Numbered from the stretch's first letter, positions 1 through 14,335 are shown. The stretch is 64,000 nt of DNA from Clavelina lepadiformis (GCF_947623445.1 NC_135245.1:17739501-17803500); one strand, 5' to 3'. The notes: a model not told the origin generated them from the sequence alone. Numbers and translations: made by a program.

Positions 1-211
1 AGGTAAACATGATATTTTATACCTATATATTGTACAACTGTTAGGTCAAAGTCTTTTAGTTTTATTACACTGAGCACAAGAAATTCACCGAAAATATTAA
101 GGTCTAATTTTGAAAAACTTGTTGTCTGTATGACAAAATCTTTATATAATGATGTATTCAAGTGTAATGAGATAATTATCTCTCAGTTTTTTTGTTCTGT
201 TTAAAATTTAG

Positions 212-2321
212 AAACAATTCAACCCGAGGTTCCTGGATGGGTTTGGACTTACGGATGGTGAAACTGTGGAGCGATTATGGGCATACCTTCGTGGATTTAA
301 CAAAATCTCAAAAGAGATGAAACCGGAACATCGTACTGATTTGCTTACCGGTGGCTTGATTCATTATGGGCGCAAGATCAAAAAAAATTTGGGTAAGCCT
401 TGTTTGTGATTTGGTCCAGATTGACTTAAGATATCTTCACACAATTAAGTAAACTTGCATGATTTAGGTTTTCTTTTTCTTCAGCTTTCAAACATGCACT
501 AAATAACTAAAATAAATATGACAAGCTTTAAGCTCTGTTTCAAAGGTTGTACATTGATGAACAAGCTGAAGAGAGCTAGCTGCAAAATGGAATTGGCCAA
601 GAGTGAATTAGAAGCTATGGCAGCTTCTTACCCTGGTGGTATGTATGGTTATGTGTCTTTGTATATTTGTATTTGTATCATCTATTTGAATTATTATATT
701 CCTTGTTATTTATTTTCAGAAATGAGAGTATAACATTATACAATAAACCTTACAGGAACATTAACACAACATCAAGTAAAAGCAATAGCTCTGCAACCAG
801 AGCCGTGTTCTTCTGCAGAAATGGCATCTTTTTCTTGGGTAGAAGAATACTCACTTAAACTTCAAGAATACTATTGGTTGAAGTGAGTTGACTAAATGTT
901 TTCTGAATGATACATTTTTCAATACAATTTTGTGGTGTATAAAATTCATGTTAGTTACTGTTTGTGGGTTGTATTGCAAAAGTAAAAATTGCGAAACTGT
1001 TGAACATACAAATTTAAGTACTGAATCCTTTAGGAATAGAATTTTGTATAATTGTATAGGAAACTATATAATTTTGTTAATTTGTAGAGAAGAAGTTGAA
1101 GATTTGACAAAGGAAATAACGTCTGAAATACTTTCTGGAAAAGTTGACCAAATTGCTAAGTAAGCTGAAGGACATATCAATGTTAAATTGAGTTACTACA
1201 ATAATTCCCCAGACATAAACGAATATTGTTACTTCCCACTGCTGCAACATCAAAAACCATTAGAAAAGCTTATAAAACAGTAACAACAGTGTATCCACCC
1301 AATTTACTGTGATAAAGTTAAAACCCACACAATGATGGTGAAAATACAGTATATGGGAGTTCAATTGCCAAGAGTATTGTTTGCCAGGACATGATATATG
1401 CTTTCTTCATCGATGTATTGCATGTTCTTCTATTTTACATATTGTATGCGTTGTTTTGTAGACTTGACAGTCATCTCTCCAAAGTTGAAGTAGAAAACGG
1501 CATATTGATTCGTTGGGATGTAAAAGATGATATGATGCTTAAATATTTGTCAAGTGCTGTGAAGAAAAAAAGAGCAGAAATTTTGGAGAACATTTATAAA
1601 TTAAATATCGAAAAAATTTTTTATCTACTTTGATTCAAAAATACCCAGGTAATTTGTGCATGCACTATGCATGGGGTTACATTATCGATAAAGCTACCGT
1701 TCTGTTATTTTCAAGTTTGTACATGATGATTTTTCAGCTGGTCAAACAATTGTTCAACGACTAGTGCGAAGCATCAGGAAGGTTAACAACAACATTCGTC
1801 ATCAGATTACTATGTATATTAAATACCAGAATGTTCCACAAAATGAAATGAAAAGCATAACTTTTGAGATGGTTGTCGGGTCTGGACCAGTTCAAAACGT
1901 ACCTGGTTTTATTGAAAAAAAAAATCAAGGAACAACATTGCATTCGGGAAAGGTGCAAAGAAGAAATGTTTCATTTAAAAGAAGATATGACAAGTGTGAT
2001 GAACTGCTATCAAAAGCAAATAAACATAGTGTCTAATCTTGTAAAAGGCTGTGAGGTTGTGGAACCATATGTGGTTACCCATCAGTTGCAAGCAGAGATC
2101 GAACTTCTTTCTTTCATAAATGACATTAAGGGCACAGTACCTTTCAAGCAAATACACCTCTGCTCAATGAGAAGCTAGGCACTTCCGATATGGCAAAATT
2201 GGACCCAATGGAGAAAGAAGATGATGAAAGTGAATCACCAATAAATTTATCGGAGCTTCAACACATTTTAACTGAATTTGGCTCGGAAAGCGAAGGTTCA
2301 GATAACGAAGATGAAGCTTAA
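212..2321 (+). pseudogene. KDZ-type (Kyakuja-Dileera-Zisupton) transposase remnant
   Basis: The exon at 212-392, preceded by an AG acceptor and followed by a GTAAG donor, encodes the KDZ transposase signature: an N-P-R-F-L-D-G-F-G-L-T-D-G-E run, then V-E-R-L-W and later H-R-T-D-L-L. Further open segments at about 1088-1160, 1462-1632 and 1740-2321 carry charged helical tail sequence and an acidic C-terminus ending at a TAA at 2319-2321. The tail is not in one frame. The frame changes in the A-run near 1912-1922 and again near 2140-2155, where no plausible intron fits. KDZ proteins are cut-and-paste DNA transposases of eukaryotes. The gene begins left of the window. I read it as a decayed or decaying copy, although a homopolymer sequencing error could explain the first break. 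Confidence 0.7.
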
Positions 2322-5300
2322 ACTAATTAGTTTTAACCCGTGTCCTTGAGTCAGTTATGCCACAAAATTGCGTTTAACTGCATTTGTTTCCATTTTTTTG
2401 TACGCATTTCAGTTATTAAACGTTCATTACATATATATGCTTGCCATATGTTTGTTTTGCCTCAGAAACGTTTCCTAGGCAGTAGGCAGTCTATCAAATA
2501 TTTCGCCTTTAATTGTCGGAAAGGAAGAGTACGATGATTGCAAAAAGGAGCAATGCACGTCGACATAAAACGTGGAAAGACCTTGACCCTTTGTGGTGCT
2601 ATAACGGTGAAAGGTTAACGACGGCTACCCAACACACCAAGCGTTTCACGGTGATACTGTACCAAATAAGATTTTAGGAAACTTACAGAACGTGCTCGTT
2701 GTTGATAGACACATGGACGGTTAAAATAGAACTCGGTTATAAGAAACAGCATTTTAGGGATTAAGACCCCGCTTCTGTTGCCAGAACACATCAAACCCTC
2801 AGAATTCAAGCATTCTCCAATTTCGATGAAACTGTCCAGTAAATGAGCATGCAAAATTTAGTACACTCTGTATTTTGTCACTCTTTCGCTGTAAGCTTAC
2901 TTGTTTAACTTTCAATTATAAACGTGCGTGGGATCAACAAACTTCTTATTAGTCTATACTTTTGCTGGCCAAAGCAACAATGTTACCGGTATAACTTTTT
3001 TTAATTAGATACAGGCTAAGGCATGTAATAATTGGCGTTGATTTCTTTAATGAATGAAAAATGCACAATTGTTCTTAAAACAGTCCGCACAAAAAATGAA
3101 TTTCTTTTTTAAATTGTTGCGATTAACCATGCCTAATTTGTTTATTCTATATTTCAATGCTGTTTTATTCTCTTAGAGCTACAATCATGGAAAATTTTCA
3201 TTTCCGTTTCAAAATCTTCACCTAGTAAATAACAAAAAAAGTAGTATTTGTCGTCGTGTGATCCAGTTGTTATTCAGCCCATCAAGCTGAATGGAAAAGA
3301 GTGGAAGCACAGGAGGTTGGATGCCGGCAACTTGCTGACCGCAAGGAAGAGAAGGTTTTCCAATGATGTGGGACCCAGACATCCAGTACGTTAAACATCG
3401 TAGTATGCAAAATATCGTTTATGACAATGTGTACTTGGTGGTTGTGTGATGCGACACCAGACACAAGTGCAGTAAGCTACTCAGCGATGGAGTAGAGTAA
3501 AACCATCGCTTCTTTACGGAGAGTAGCAGCCTAGTGCCCGAGCCAAAGTTATCATTTATCTTTTCAAGGCGATCCGGGATATTCGTTTCTTGCGTAGTGA
3601 CTCAAGTTGTCGACAAAACGTGAGCCAACTGTTCGAGTTCGACAAAACGTGAGCGAACTGTTATTCCGACTTATTTGGGGACTGGACAGAAGAGCGCGTA
3701 GATGTTTAAGAAGGAGTGCCATCGATCCTTGTGGGATCCCGTCTTTAAGGCGTCATAGCTTGTTTCGCTTATTGTGACCTGGGGTGAAGATACTTCTCCG
3801 TTTGTAAACTAGCACCATGGTTATACGGATTATGTACCTGTTTTGTCTGGGAGTACACGCAGCGGCTTGCAGGCAAAGCTTCGGTGGCATACTGTATCAT
3901 AGGCAGCTGTAAGTTTATGAAGTACAGCACCAGCCTTTTTGTTAATCCCGAAGCTTTTCGCGATGTTCTGGGTCATAAAGGTGACCTGGAATTCAGCCAG
4001 GGGAGAAGTTGTCGATTATGGGTTCGACGCAGGGGTAGACCAAGCGTTTGCGGACTTTCAAGAGGACACACAAAAGAGATAGGGGCAACAACTCTTCGGG
4101 CCCTAAATCACGATGTTAAAAGCTCTTGAAATTTTGTGACCCAGAACCTTGCTTGGCTTTGTTTGATGGAGCACAGCAGCGAAGTCATTTTGAGAGAAAT
4201 GGCCAGAGATGTTTTCGCTATCAGGGGTTTCTAACCTCTAAAGGTCAGACACTTCTTTTCCAACAAGTTTGGTCCCTCTTTTCGTGTATTCCGTATTCAG
4301 TCAGTTGTGTGGCGAATGTGTTGGATGAGAAAAAGCGCGGGCGTATTGAGTAAGCTGACCGGCCAGCGAAATTGTTCAAGACATTGTGAGCAGTATTGAT
4401 AGTATTGAGTTTATAGATCTGTCCACAGCGCTAACTTCTTGGGATTGGGTCTCTGCAAGACCGAAGGGGCTGCTTTACTAGAAGCGGTAGATCTACAGCG
4501 TCAAGAGAAAAGAACGGTGGTAAAGGACGTGACGTGGTGTGTCACTAAGTTTTAAAGTTATAATTGCTGAAGCGATTCAATAAATAATAACAATAGGTTG
4601 TAAGTCTTGCCAAGGTTCCTCTTTTGATATTTTATTAAAATACAGATTTAATAAAAAAAACTAACCATTTGAGAAAATTTTCTTTTCGTTAATCTTATTC
4701 ATAATTTTAATAGTTGGCAAAACCGGCAAAAAGATCTAAAAATGCGTTTTATTGATCTTGTTTTACCATGTGAACCCGAAAGAGGATCAAAATGTCATAC
4801 AACAAAAGGGTTATAGGCTACTTTTATAAACGCATGTTGAGTGTTAATAAGCATTTCAAATTCCGACATGATATTGTTGGAGATATTTATGACAAACTTG
4901 AATTTTATAGCCTTGTAGCGATTGAGCTCGCCTACCTCTTCAATAATATCATGTCAAAATATCATATCATACGATAGAAGAGATTATTACGATGAAATGT
5001 GTTCGACCCACACGTCTATAAGAGATAAGAGCTTTCAACTTATATTGCATAGAATTTTCATTGTTAGGTTGCGTCCTTTTTAAAGTGGTTAATTTAACCT
5101 TCCTAAAAAGGTGTGAGTAACATTTTGAAGTTAACATCACGATCTTCTGTTTTTAATGTGGCCACATCAAAATTAGCATGCGACCAACTTATCAAAGAAA
5201 CCTCTTATCATGTTACGTCCATTTGTATTCGTCACGTCATTGACTTTTAACGTAATCGCAAGTGTGACTCGTTTAGGCTACATATCAAAGTTTTGCACAT

Positions 5301-5872
5301 ATTGCAACTACTTTTTAGTGAAAGTGTCACGAAAAGTGATATTGAACCCCCATATTACTATGGAATTTTGTTAAATTAATTTAAACGTTAATGTTAACTT
5401 AAGCCTTATAAGAAAATCAATGTACCAAAATACAGCAGTGAGTCATTATCACTAAAAATGCTTTGATTCAGCACAGTATATTTTCCGAAAGCGCAATCAA
5501 AAAGTGAAAAGCAAAATTACGAAAATATTGAAGACGGTGAAATAAGTAAAAAAACAACAAACAATTTTAACGAATGTTAACTTTATACAATGACGAAAAT
5601 GCGGACATAAATAAAGGATGAGGTGCTAAAATGGAATGAATGATCGCAGCTTACGTTAATAATAAAAGACTGTAAAAGAGGCACACTACAAATCTAACTG
5701 TACAAATAAGGAAAATTAACGAAAAGTAACTATTCGCTCACCAATACGTGTGTGATATAATTATATACTGTACAGTATATCAGCACAATAGGTTGGTCAG
5801 AAGAAATCATTGCACCGTTGTACGGCAATGTAAAAATAACAAACATTACGAAAACGAAACTGGCAAATGATG
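2322..5872. other. Gene-poor stretch
   Basis: No supported exon was found. Short ORFs between 3.8 and 4.4 kb lack domains and splice support. A short tandem echo of a unit reading like tcgacaaaacgtgagc lies near 3608-3660. The rest is AT-rich unique-looking sequence. Confidence 0.4.
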
Positions 5873-5873
5873 T

Positions 5874-6151
5874 ACCGTATTTTACGGACCATAAGGCGCA
5901 CCGGGCTATAAGGCGCATTGTCAATAAATTGCTTTGATTAGTTTTTTGTTCATACACAAGGCGTATCGGACTATAAGGGCATATGGCTATAAGGCGCATG
6001 TGTTACCGTATAAAGCTCATTAAAATACGTTGTGAGCATGCGCATACGCATTATGATCCATACATTAGGCGCACCGGCTTATAAGGCGCACGATCAATCT
6101 ATGAGGAGAAAAAAGGATTTAAAGTGCGCCTTATGGTCCGTAAAATACGGT
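5874..6151. mobile_element. MITE with 28-bp perfect terminal inverted repeats
   Basis: Bases 5874-5901 (beginning ACCGTATTTTACGG) are the exact reverse complement of 6124-6151. The interior holds further degenerate copies of a CTATAAGGCGCA-like motif in both orientations and has no ORF, so this is a non-autonomous DNA element of 278 bp. I could not see a convincing target-site duplication, so the superfamily is left open. It lies about 35 bp beyond the stop codon of the minus-strand gene at 6187-9221, probably in its 3' UTR. Confidence 0.85.
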
Positions 6152-6186
6152 CATTTTTACTCGTTATACATATAACACTGAACAAA

Positions 6187-9100
6187 TTACCAATCTACTG
6201 TTCTATGTGTTGGTTCAGCAAAGTGCAAATGTTCCTCATTTTTACATTCTTCCAAAGTCACCAGAAGAACTAAATTTTTTTCTGCCAGCTCCAAATTGCT
6301 ATAAAGAGCAACAAGTATAACAGAAAGCGCACAGCGTAAAATTTGCAATGTAATCCTTTTATGCATGCAAAGATTACAGAAATCCCATCACTTACCCCCT
6401 TTTCATAATTATAATATTTTCTTGCTCATCTATAATTTTCTGGCAATCGACTGGACCATAACTGCCGGGATTTTGAAAGGGGATTCCACAAGGCATTCCA
6501 GTGATGCTGAACTCGTTAATTTTAGCATACGGCATACGTCCATTGGATTTATGCATTGTCTCACCTGTAAAGCACCAGAGCAAAGATACCAAGGCATGCA
6601 CAAACACAACTTAATATAATTAAGATGAAACAATTAGCATCAATTCTATTGTATTACATTCTATTGCTTGGAAAAATACGCAACACTAATAATAAAAGTT
6701 TTTATTTCACACCGTTAGGCTAAAGAAAGACAATTTGTTGGCATAAAAAGACTTACAATATTTCTTATTAAAAAATTTTCGAACTTTCATTTGCAATTCG
6801 GTGTTTTTTTGTCTTCAAGTACTGCAAGCTGTATACAAATATATAGCATACGTTACTTCTAATGAAAATTTTTTCATACTTTATGATTAACATGCTTAAT
6901 AATGACACTAATATCATTCAGGTTCATATACAAAAAAAATCTTCAATGAGTTAAAGTTAAAAAATAAGTGCTATAAAAGCTCCCTTTTAATATATGCTTG
7001 CAGTAAATGTAACTGTAGTTAATCATGTTCTTGCAAATGTTTAGAAATATCACAGTAAATTACATAAAATTACCTTTTCCGCAATGTAATATCTCAATAA
7101 AGCCACTTTGAACACTTGGCTCCAAGAAATATGGCCTTACATCCCTGCTTCCAAATGCATTGAATGTATCGTTAACAAATGCCATTCCACCAATGGCCAC
7201 ACCAATTTCTTCAAGTTCACCACACTAAAACAGGAAGAAGTTACCTTTGTTTCGTGTACAGCATGGTCACACCATAGTATAATATGAACAGCAACATACA
7301 GCTTGAATTATTCGAGCAATGGCATTTTGTCTAAGTTTGGTTTTCATGTTTCCATCCATTTCATTTGGTGGCATGGAACTTTCAGAATTGAAGGTCTTTG
7401 CTTTCTCTTTCCAAACTTGTTTCGTTTGCTTCGGAAGTTCTCTCCACCTGCTACCCCAGAGTTTGAAATCTTGAAAAACAGCAATTAAAAATTAGTACAG
7501 AACATTTGAAAGCTTTATAAAAAAATGAACATAAATTGAAAGTAAGAAACACTGAAAACAGGCAAGACCTTACTTCATGCAAAACACTTTGATAACTTGT
7601 CTAAACTAGTACTTTCATTGTTCAGCTGTTAACATAGTGAAACCTTCATTTATGTAAATTTGCAAGTCGAGTAGAAGCTTACACCTCTTAAGATTTAACA
7701 GCGTCAATCAATGTTAACATCTTCAGTATCTAATTCTAAGGCTTTCTAATAACCAACATAACAGTAAACACATTTTTGGAAATTCATTACACACGTATCA
7801 TGTGAGGTCACAAATAGCATGCACTTCAAGTCATGCATCATTCATTATGTATCATGCTCTTCACTAATCCAACTAACACTGTGACACAAGTTTCACAATC
7901 AAACCGAGAAAAAAAAATTACAACATGCAAATTTAGTAACGAACACAGTAAGCATGAAATCAATGAATGCAATTTATCAGGTGAAAAACAATGAAAATTA
8001 TTTTGAGTGAGAACTACATTTGTGCATTTAACGACATAATGCTAATGACTCAATGAAGCAAGCGATCAATTAAGCAAACCAACCAGAATATTAGACCTTG
8101 TACATATCTTAAATGAAACACATGTGATGCTGTCTAGAAGCTTCTCCCTTGAAAATTTGGGAAGAAATCATGCAACTGTATTAAAAATAACAATATTCTG
8201 TTTCTTAATGGAAGAACAAAATAGATTGTAGCCTGTGAATCTTCGTTTTCGAAAAGGTTTAACTTTTTGAACCCTTGGCCTTATTGATGCATTGTAATTG
8301 TAAATCCAACGCTAAAACACAGCAGTTGTCAAAACGCTAGTAAACAAGCGGCAAAAGTATTTAGTAGTGGCAGTTTAACATACCATCATACAAGAGATCT
8401 GAGAAAGGGACAAACTTTAATCATTTTGTAAGATCATGCAATAAACATGCAATAACTACTTTAAGTTGGAGAGTTGTCCCGGACAAGGAACGGAGCCTTT
8501 GATTATAAATCGTGTCTGGTTTACGCTTTTTTCTCAGCCAACAAGATTATTTTGGCGAAGACAACTGTTGCAATCTTTGAACTTAAAGTACGTAATGGCA
8601 TCTTTCAACCAGAGTTCTATCATAATAGCCTACTTCAAGCGGAAATTACAGCATAGAGTTACAGTAATGAACTGTAACTTGTTTGTAAAGCAGGGAGTGC
8701 AGTTCTACAGCTTGTGGTAATACTGAAAGAGCTGATAACTACAGCAAGTATGAATTATGGCAAATAAAACTTTAATCTACGATGAATCACCTTGATTTGG
8801 TTTTTACTTAAACCAGTATTAATGGTTGCTTCATTGAGGTGCTCTGACTTTGCAGTTCTCATACCTTTTGTTTCCCACAAAGATATAAGCATATCCCGCT
8901 GGCTTTGTGAAATGTCCTTACTGAACAATGCAAATCAAATTATTAATAGGTGAGACACAAAATTTTTTTTTTTAAACTGAAAACACAGGTTGTCTGTATC
9001 TACACGAAATATCTTACGTCCATCTGGACGGCAATTTAGAATAGCGTTTTATTAACACTTTTAGTGACTTATATGCAAATGAACAGAGTGACATGAAAAA

Positions 9101-9221
9101 AATGCCATACTAACAATTACTTATTTATGACCAAAGATCGAACTAAATATACAACAGATATATACATATAAGTTAGCTATTATACATGAAGAACTAACCG
9201 AGTTCTTCTAGTGCTTGCCAT
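6187..9221 (-). CDS. Homeodomain-like / GTF2I-repeat-like protein, seven exons
   Basis: Minus-strand exons: 9199-9221 (ATG start), 8791-8920, about 8218-8311, 7300-7469, 7074-7224, 6396-6564 and 6187-6298 (TAA stop). Phases agree at every junction, giving about 280 residues. Residues 8-60 resemble a homeodomain, with a T-G-L-S-K-N-Q-I-K-R-W-I recognition-helix pattern. A G-Y-N-L-F motif and a W-R-E-L-P...W-K-E-K-A stretch then recall HMG-box pieces. Near the C-terminus, P-Y-A-K...T-G-M-P-C-G-I-P-F-Q-N-P-G-S-Y-G resembles a GTF2I repeat. This suggests a nuclear DNA-binding protein, by inference. The 3' edge of the third exon is unresolved: 8218 (weak GTTCTT donor) and 8233 (GC donor) both give phase 1. 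I recognise no orthologue. Confidence 0.55.
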
Positions 9222-12200
9222 GTTACTCAGAAAAGAGCAAATAGTACGACAAAATTTTAACAATTTTACAAAAATTAAAACATGCAATAAACTAAACTGT
9301 TTGGATAAAAATTAGTTTTGTAAGAAGTAATCACCACTCAATATGAATTAAGAATAGAACATACACACATAAAGATAGCCATCCTAATAAATAATATAAC
9401 TTAGGGCACATGTTGCAATAAAAGCAAACGCTCAACACTAAAGTCTTACAGATGTCAAAAATTTACTGTGCACAGATATGATTTTCTTGGTGCTTGGTAA
9501 TCAACAGTAAGCGCATGTTTCAACTTCAACTCCTTTTCAAATCATAAAGGCTTCAAAGATTATCAAGAACTTTGGCAAACCCTTTTATGTATATGGTACA
9601 CATAAGTCTTTTCCTACAGCATTATAGTATTACAATATCACAATGCTCCTTTGGCTAATAGCTTATATGCACATACTTTGATGTGAATTAAACACTTTAT
9701 CGGTGAGGTCACTGTCTGTCTCAGCACAACCAAGTTATGGGCATTAATGCTATAAAAATGTAAAAATATAAGCGATAGTAGCTGTGACATGAAATGACAA
9801 ATGTTCCAAATCAATTTACTTGATATTTGTTTGTAATAAGCGATTGTTTTTCGGAGTAAATAGCCATTTATCTGCACAACTTCTTTGACCAGCTTTTTGT
9901 TTAAATAGGCCATTCTTGAATGCAGTTGAGAATAAATTGCCAGCATTACTGTTCAAAGTGGATGGCTTTTAAGAGGTGGCAAGTTGTATTTAATCGGGGC
10001 TTTTATCAAGCAATAAGTATGGATGTTTTAACTAAAATCCATTATATCATATATATTGTAGTAACCGGTGCCCTTCAAAAACTTTGCTAATCGTAACTTT
10101 CTTAATTGAAATGTTTGGTCTGAAAAGCATACAAAGTAGGTGGCTTCAGGAAGAAATTGAGTTTTATTTTGAAAACAGTACACCAAAATGAAGTGCTGTT
10201 TTCAATCCTCGCAGAAAAGCAATCGTTTAGACAACAACAACCTTTTATTTGTGGTAATTTTGATGGCAGCCACTTGAGATGGCTGCTTTCGCATGGACTA
10301 AGATTCAAATCAAGAGCACTAGAGCCAAAGTACACATTTCAGTAATAACTCTAAACATTCTCTTGGAAAGGTAGAACAAATCTTACTGACACTTTTTAGT
10401 CGGAGGTAGTGGTATATTTTGAAATAATTTGAAGAATATGTAAAACAGATAATAAAAAAGTCAAGACAGGCTTCAGAATTTCATGGTCCCAAACTAGGGT
10501 AAAGTTGGTACAACAACAAAGGTCAGTAAAGGGGTACACATGAAAAAACGTTTCCAAATTAAACAACTTCATGCATTATGTATTTACTTCCAAGTGAAGT
10601 TTCTCCCAAAATAGCCAAGTTTCAGTCATTCACAATGTGTATCAAACAGAAGATTTCAGCTGGCAAACAATGTTTGGTGGTGGATAATGTTGCATTCCAA
10701 ACAAATTAAAAAATTTAAATAGTTTTAATTTAAGAATTTAAAATACGAAATCAAATCAAAATATTTTACTGTTGACAATAATTATTACCATCAAAAAATC
10801 TCTGTATAATCTAACAAAACCTTCTTTTGTCTTAAGTTAAAAAGCAATGAAGCACATTCAAAAGTAATCAATTTCGCTAAGCGCAGCATCTTACATCGAT
10901 CAGCAGAAAAATTCTCGGACAGCAGTTTTTGCCACAGCGTGTGCTCTGACTTACTCTGACTGCTGGTTGGTCACTATGTTTTGTTGTCTCTCTTTAAATT
11001 ATTTTCTCCTAATCTCACTTGATGCCACTACTAACGGCATGATCTGCATATCAACAAGAACTTCCCAGATGTCTGCGTTGATGCCTGTCTTTTTTGGGTA
11101 CGTTTGAAAGCATCCCTGATGTGTAGTGCGGTACGAACTACACAGTATCGCTTAGTTTACCATAGAAGGTCTTGAAGTATATCAGCATTCTTGCTGTGAC
11201 TCACATGACTGAGTAAGCGCAAACAATGTCAACAGAGCAAGTTACGTATGCTGAGCGAGTCCCCAGCAGATATGGACCTTGCCTCATGACACATGACTGT
11301 GATAATGACAGCATCTTTGCCAATAGACTAATTGTTCTTAATGAACCGAGATAAATAATTATAATTAATTACCCATCACAGTTGAGCCAAGTGGTGAGTG
11401 AACTTAAATAACGACCCACCAAGAGATTAGGTACTCGGCCAAAAATTGGGAAACAGTGAGCTGACCCTTGGCCAATGCATATATCCAAAATTGGAGAATA
11501 AAGCTAACAATGAGTGTTAGCATCCATTTACCCTAACACCAAGGTAGCAAAAAGTGAGCTTAAAGTTAACATCAACAGCTCACCTTGTGACACATTGCAG
11601 AAAATTTAAATCTTTGGTCAAAAAATGACTAATGGGCATTGGGCACCAAACCTACACTGTTATAGTAAACAGCATCCTGTGACTGGATGTAGACCTATAG
11701 AACCCCACAGCATGACAATTTTTCTGTTTTTGTGAGCATTGAACCTGCTGGGCTTCAGTGCGATAGAGTCACTCCTTACCTTGCACATTATGAAGCGGAG
11801 CCACTCTGATTGCTCCTCCCGAAACTATTTGCCTCAGCAAAAAAGCAAGCCGGATAAATAAAATCAAGATACCCATTGCTCACTGGCTCTACATTGCTAA
11901 GGATGGTGTGGGGGAACTTAATTGCATGCTATCTGGAGATGGTTGTTTCTGCTCAACCCTGTAAAAATAGGGAATGGCAAACATTGTAACTTGTGAACGT
12001 AGCACAAAGAAGATTGCAAAATAAAGATTACAACACATCCAGCTATTGTATCCCCACGTTCCCCATAGAATACATAGTCATCAATTTTTGGATGGCAGCA
12101 TTACCCAGTTGTTACTTGACTCAAGCTCAAACATCTAGTTTGTGTTGCCAAATAACATCTTGCTCAGAGGAAGCAGGCTGATGTTAAACAGGGATATTTT

Positions 12201-13654
12201 TACACAAGACATTTATTTTCTAGAGGCCGTTTATTATCATTTTTAATTTGTAATAATCTGCAAACTCATGAATGCATATAATCGACAAATAGCACTCTTT
12301 GAGAACGATTGAAACCTTCGTTTGTCGAAAGTCAAGACAAATTAAATGATTGCCTTCTGCTTATGATCTGCATATCAGATGGATTTCCTTTTTGGAATAC
12401 TACAATGTTAAGTTGCTCTTTCACTCCACTCAGGATTTCGAAGTTCTCTGACAATCACACAAGATCACTGTACTCTGCAAGCTCGTTATGTAAGAAAGCA
12501 GCAATGTTGAGTAGTAGCCAGCTTTGTAGCCGAATGGTTAGAGCTGGCAATTAGGCAGTGTTCACTACCCAGTAGCACTACCATTGTTATGCCCTTGGGG
12601 TATTACCAATGCTTGCTCCAGTTCAGTGCTTCTGATAAACATACCTAAATTCAAGCAATAAAAAACATATGTGTATCATTCCGAACTTGCTTAAGAGCTA
12701 GCCAGATAAGTGGGGCTGGAGCAATTAAAGATTACCACAAAGGTTAATGGAAGCGAACTAAATTGAGATATGAAGTTATACTTCTATCCTAGCCGCCAAA
12801 TAAGGAAAATCATGTTGATTGCTGTGAAACGCTTTGACCTTATGCCACAGCAGTGGTATGCCACGTGTATATAATTGATGCAATCACACCAGCTTGAAGG
12901 CAAAACTATTTCAACCTGATGCTGAATAAAAGCACCATGCAATTACCACAATTCAATTTAATACATTGCATGAGCACTGCAAACCCGAAAAAGTGACTTT
13001 GGCTACTAGAGTACCGGTCTATCGTTGGCTGGATTGCCAGTTCAAACACCATTGTGCATTGCACTGTGCAACAATTAAGCAGTCTTTAGAACTTGCTTGG
13101 ATTCTACATTCAGTAAGTAAGCATACAGCTATTCCAGTGCCTAGAAGCCCGAGGTAGATAACCTATATCTTGTCTACGAAACAGGACCGATTAAGCAGCG
13201 TTAATGCCAGACACACCAAACGCATGAAAGAACTGAAATCGAAAACTAGGCTATTTTGTTCATTTCAGCCTTTTCAGATTTTTAGTGAGATCCGTTTATA
13301 GTTTGTGCAAGGCATTCCAACGTGCATCAATCACTATACAAACCTTATCCATACATACCGGTATAGATCTCAGTGGTCTACAACAGTAGCCTAAGCCATC
13401 CAATCGTACCGTACGATGACCAGCCACAGCAGTTCGACTGGATTACTTATTCGACCTATCGCTCGGTTGGATTACTCATTCCAACACGATTAGCCTTACA
13501 ACAATTATTTTAAGAGATGGAAATATTCTTTTTAGCCCATACGAATGGGTAATCCGTGCATTCCTTTTTCCCTTTCCTATGGGCTAATCCTTGACGAAGC
13601 GGGTGGTCTTAAGCAACTTCAAGGCGAATTCGACTTGCAGAGGTCACTGCTGCT
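9222..13654. other. Gene-poor stretch
   Basis: No exon with domain or splice support was found. The ORFs at 9.6-9.9, 10.1-10.3 and 12.3-12.6 kb have no recognisable similarity. A possible tRNA-derived fragment is listed separately at 12510-12580. Confidence 0.4.
12510..12580 (+). repeat. Possible tRNA-derived SINE head or decayed tRNA
   Basis: A stretch reading tttgtagccgaatggttaga resembles an RNA polymerase III A box, and gtgttcactaccc about 30 bp later resembles a degraded B box. No complete cloverleaf could be drawn, so this is at best a SINE head or tRNA relic. Confidence 0.25.
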
Positions 13655-14335
13655 TGTCTTAACTTATGTTATTCGGACTTAATTTACCTGCCGAATTAAT
13701 GATCTGACTCCGTGGTTGCGTGCGGTTAGAAATCTCTAACCTTAACGTGTTACTACTGTTACTAGCCGAAAGCTATTACGATTAACAGATACAGTTTATC
13801 AGAAAACAATCCTTTATTGTAGGAACTGTACAGGTTCCGATTAATATGACACAAGCACAAACTTAGCATTCACCAATTAAAACAAGTCTAACGAATTACA
13901 TTTTAACACGACTGACGTAATACGTTCGTACGATTCGATATCTCTCTGTCTGCGCGGTTACTCGCGTATCAGCACGAGTTTATAAAGCGGAGCGATGTGA
14001 ACGGAAATATTCAACACAATATACACGAACATTTCAAAACGCGCGAACGATGAACACAAAGCGTTTGCCATGGGAATTTACATTCAGTTACAACCAGGGT
14101 TGCTATGAAATCGCCTGGTAACGTACTAAACGGCGTTTTCACATAAAGTTATTTAGGGCAAGTTTCCAAATATTACATCACGATTGCAGGTTTATCAAGT
14201 TGCAACTGCAGCCAGATTGCAGCTTGCAGAAATGCTAGTTGCAGTTTTATCATGAACAATGTTTCAGTAACTAAATGACGCATATGTTTCCACAATTCAT
14301 ATAATGGTATTGGATGTGGCTCCCAAGCCACTACA
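13655..14335 (-). repeat. 3' LTR of the env-only element
   Basis: Left copy of the direct repeat, bounded on the plus strand by tgtcttaac at 13655 and ccactaca at 14335. The purine tract lies immediately to its right. The first 35 bp on the left differ from the partner LTR while the rest is almost identical. Confidence 0.8.
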
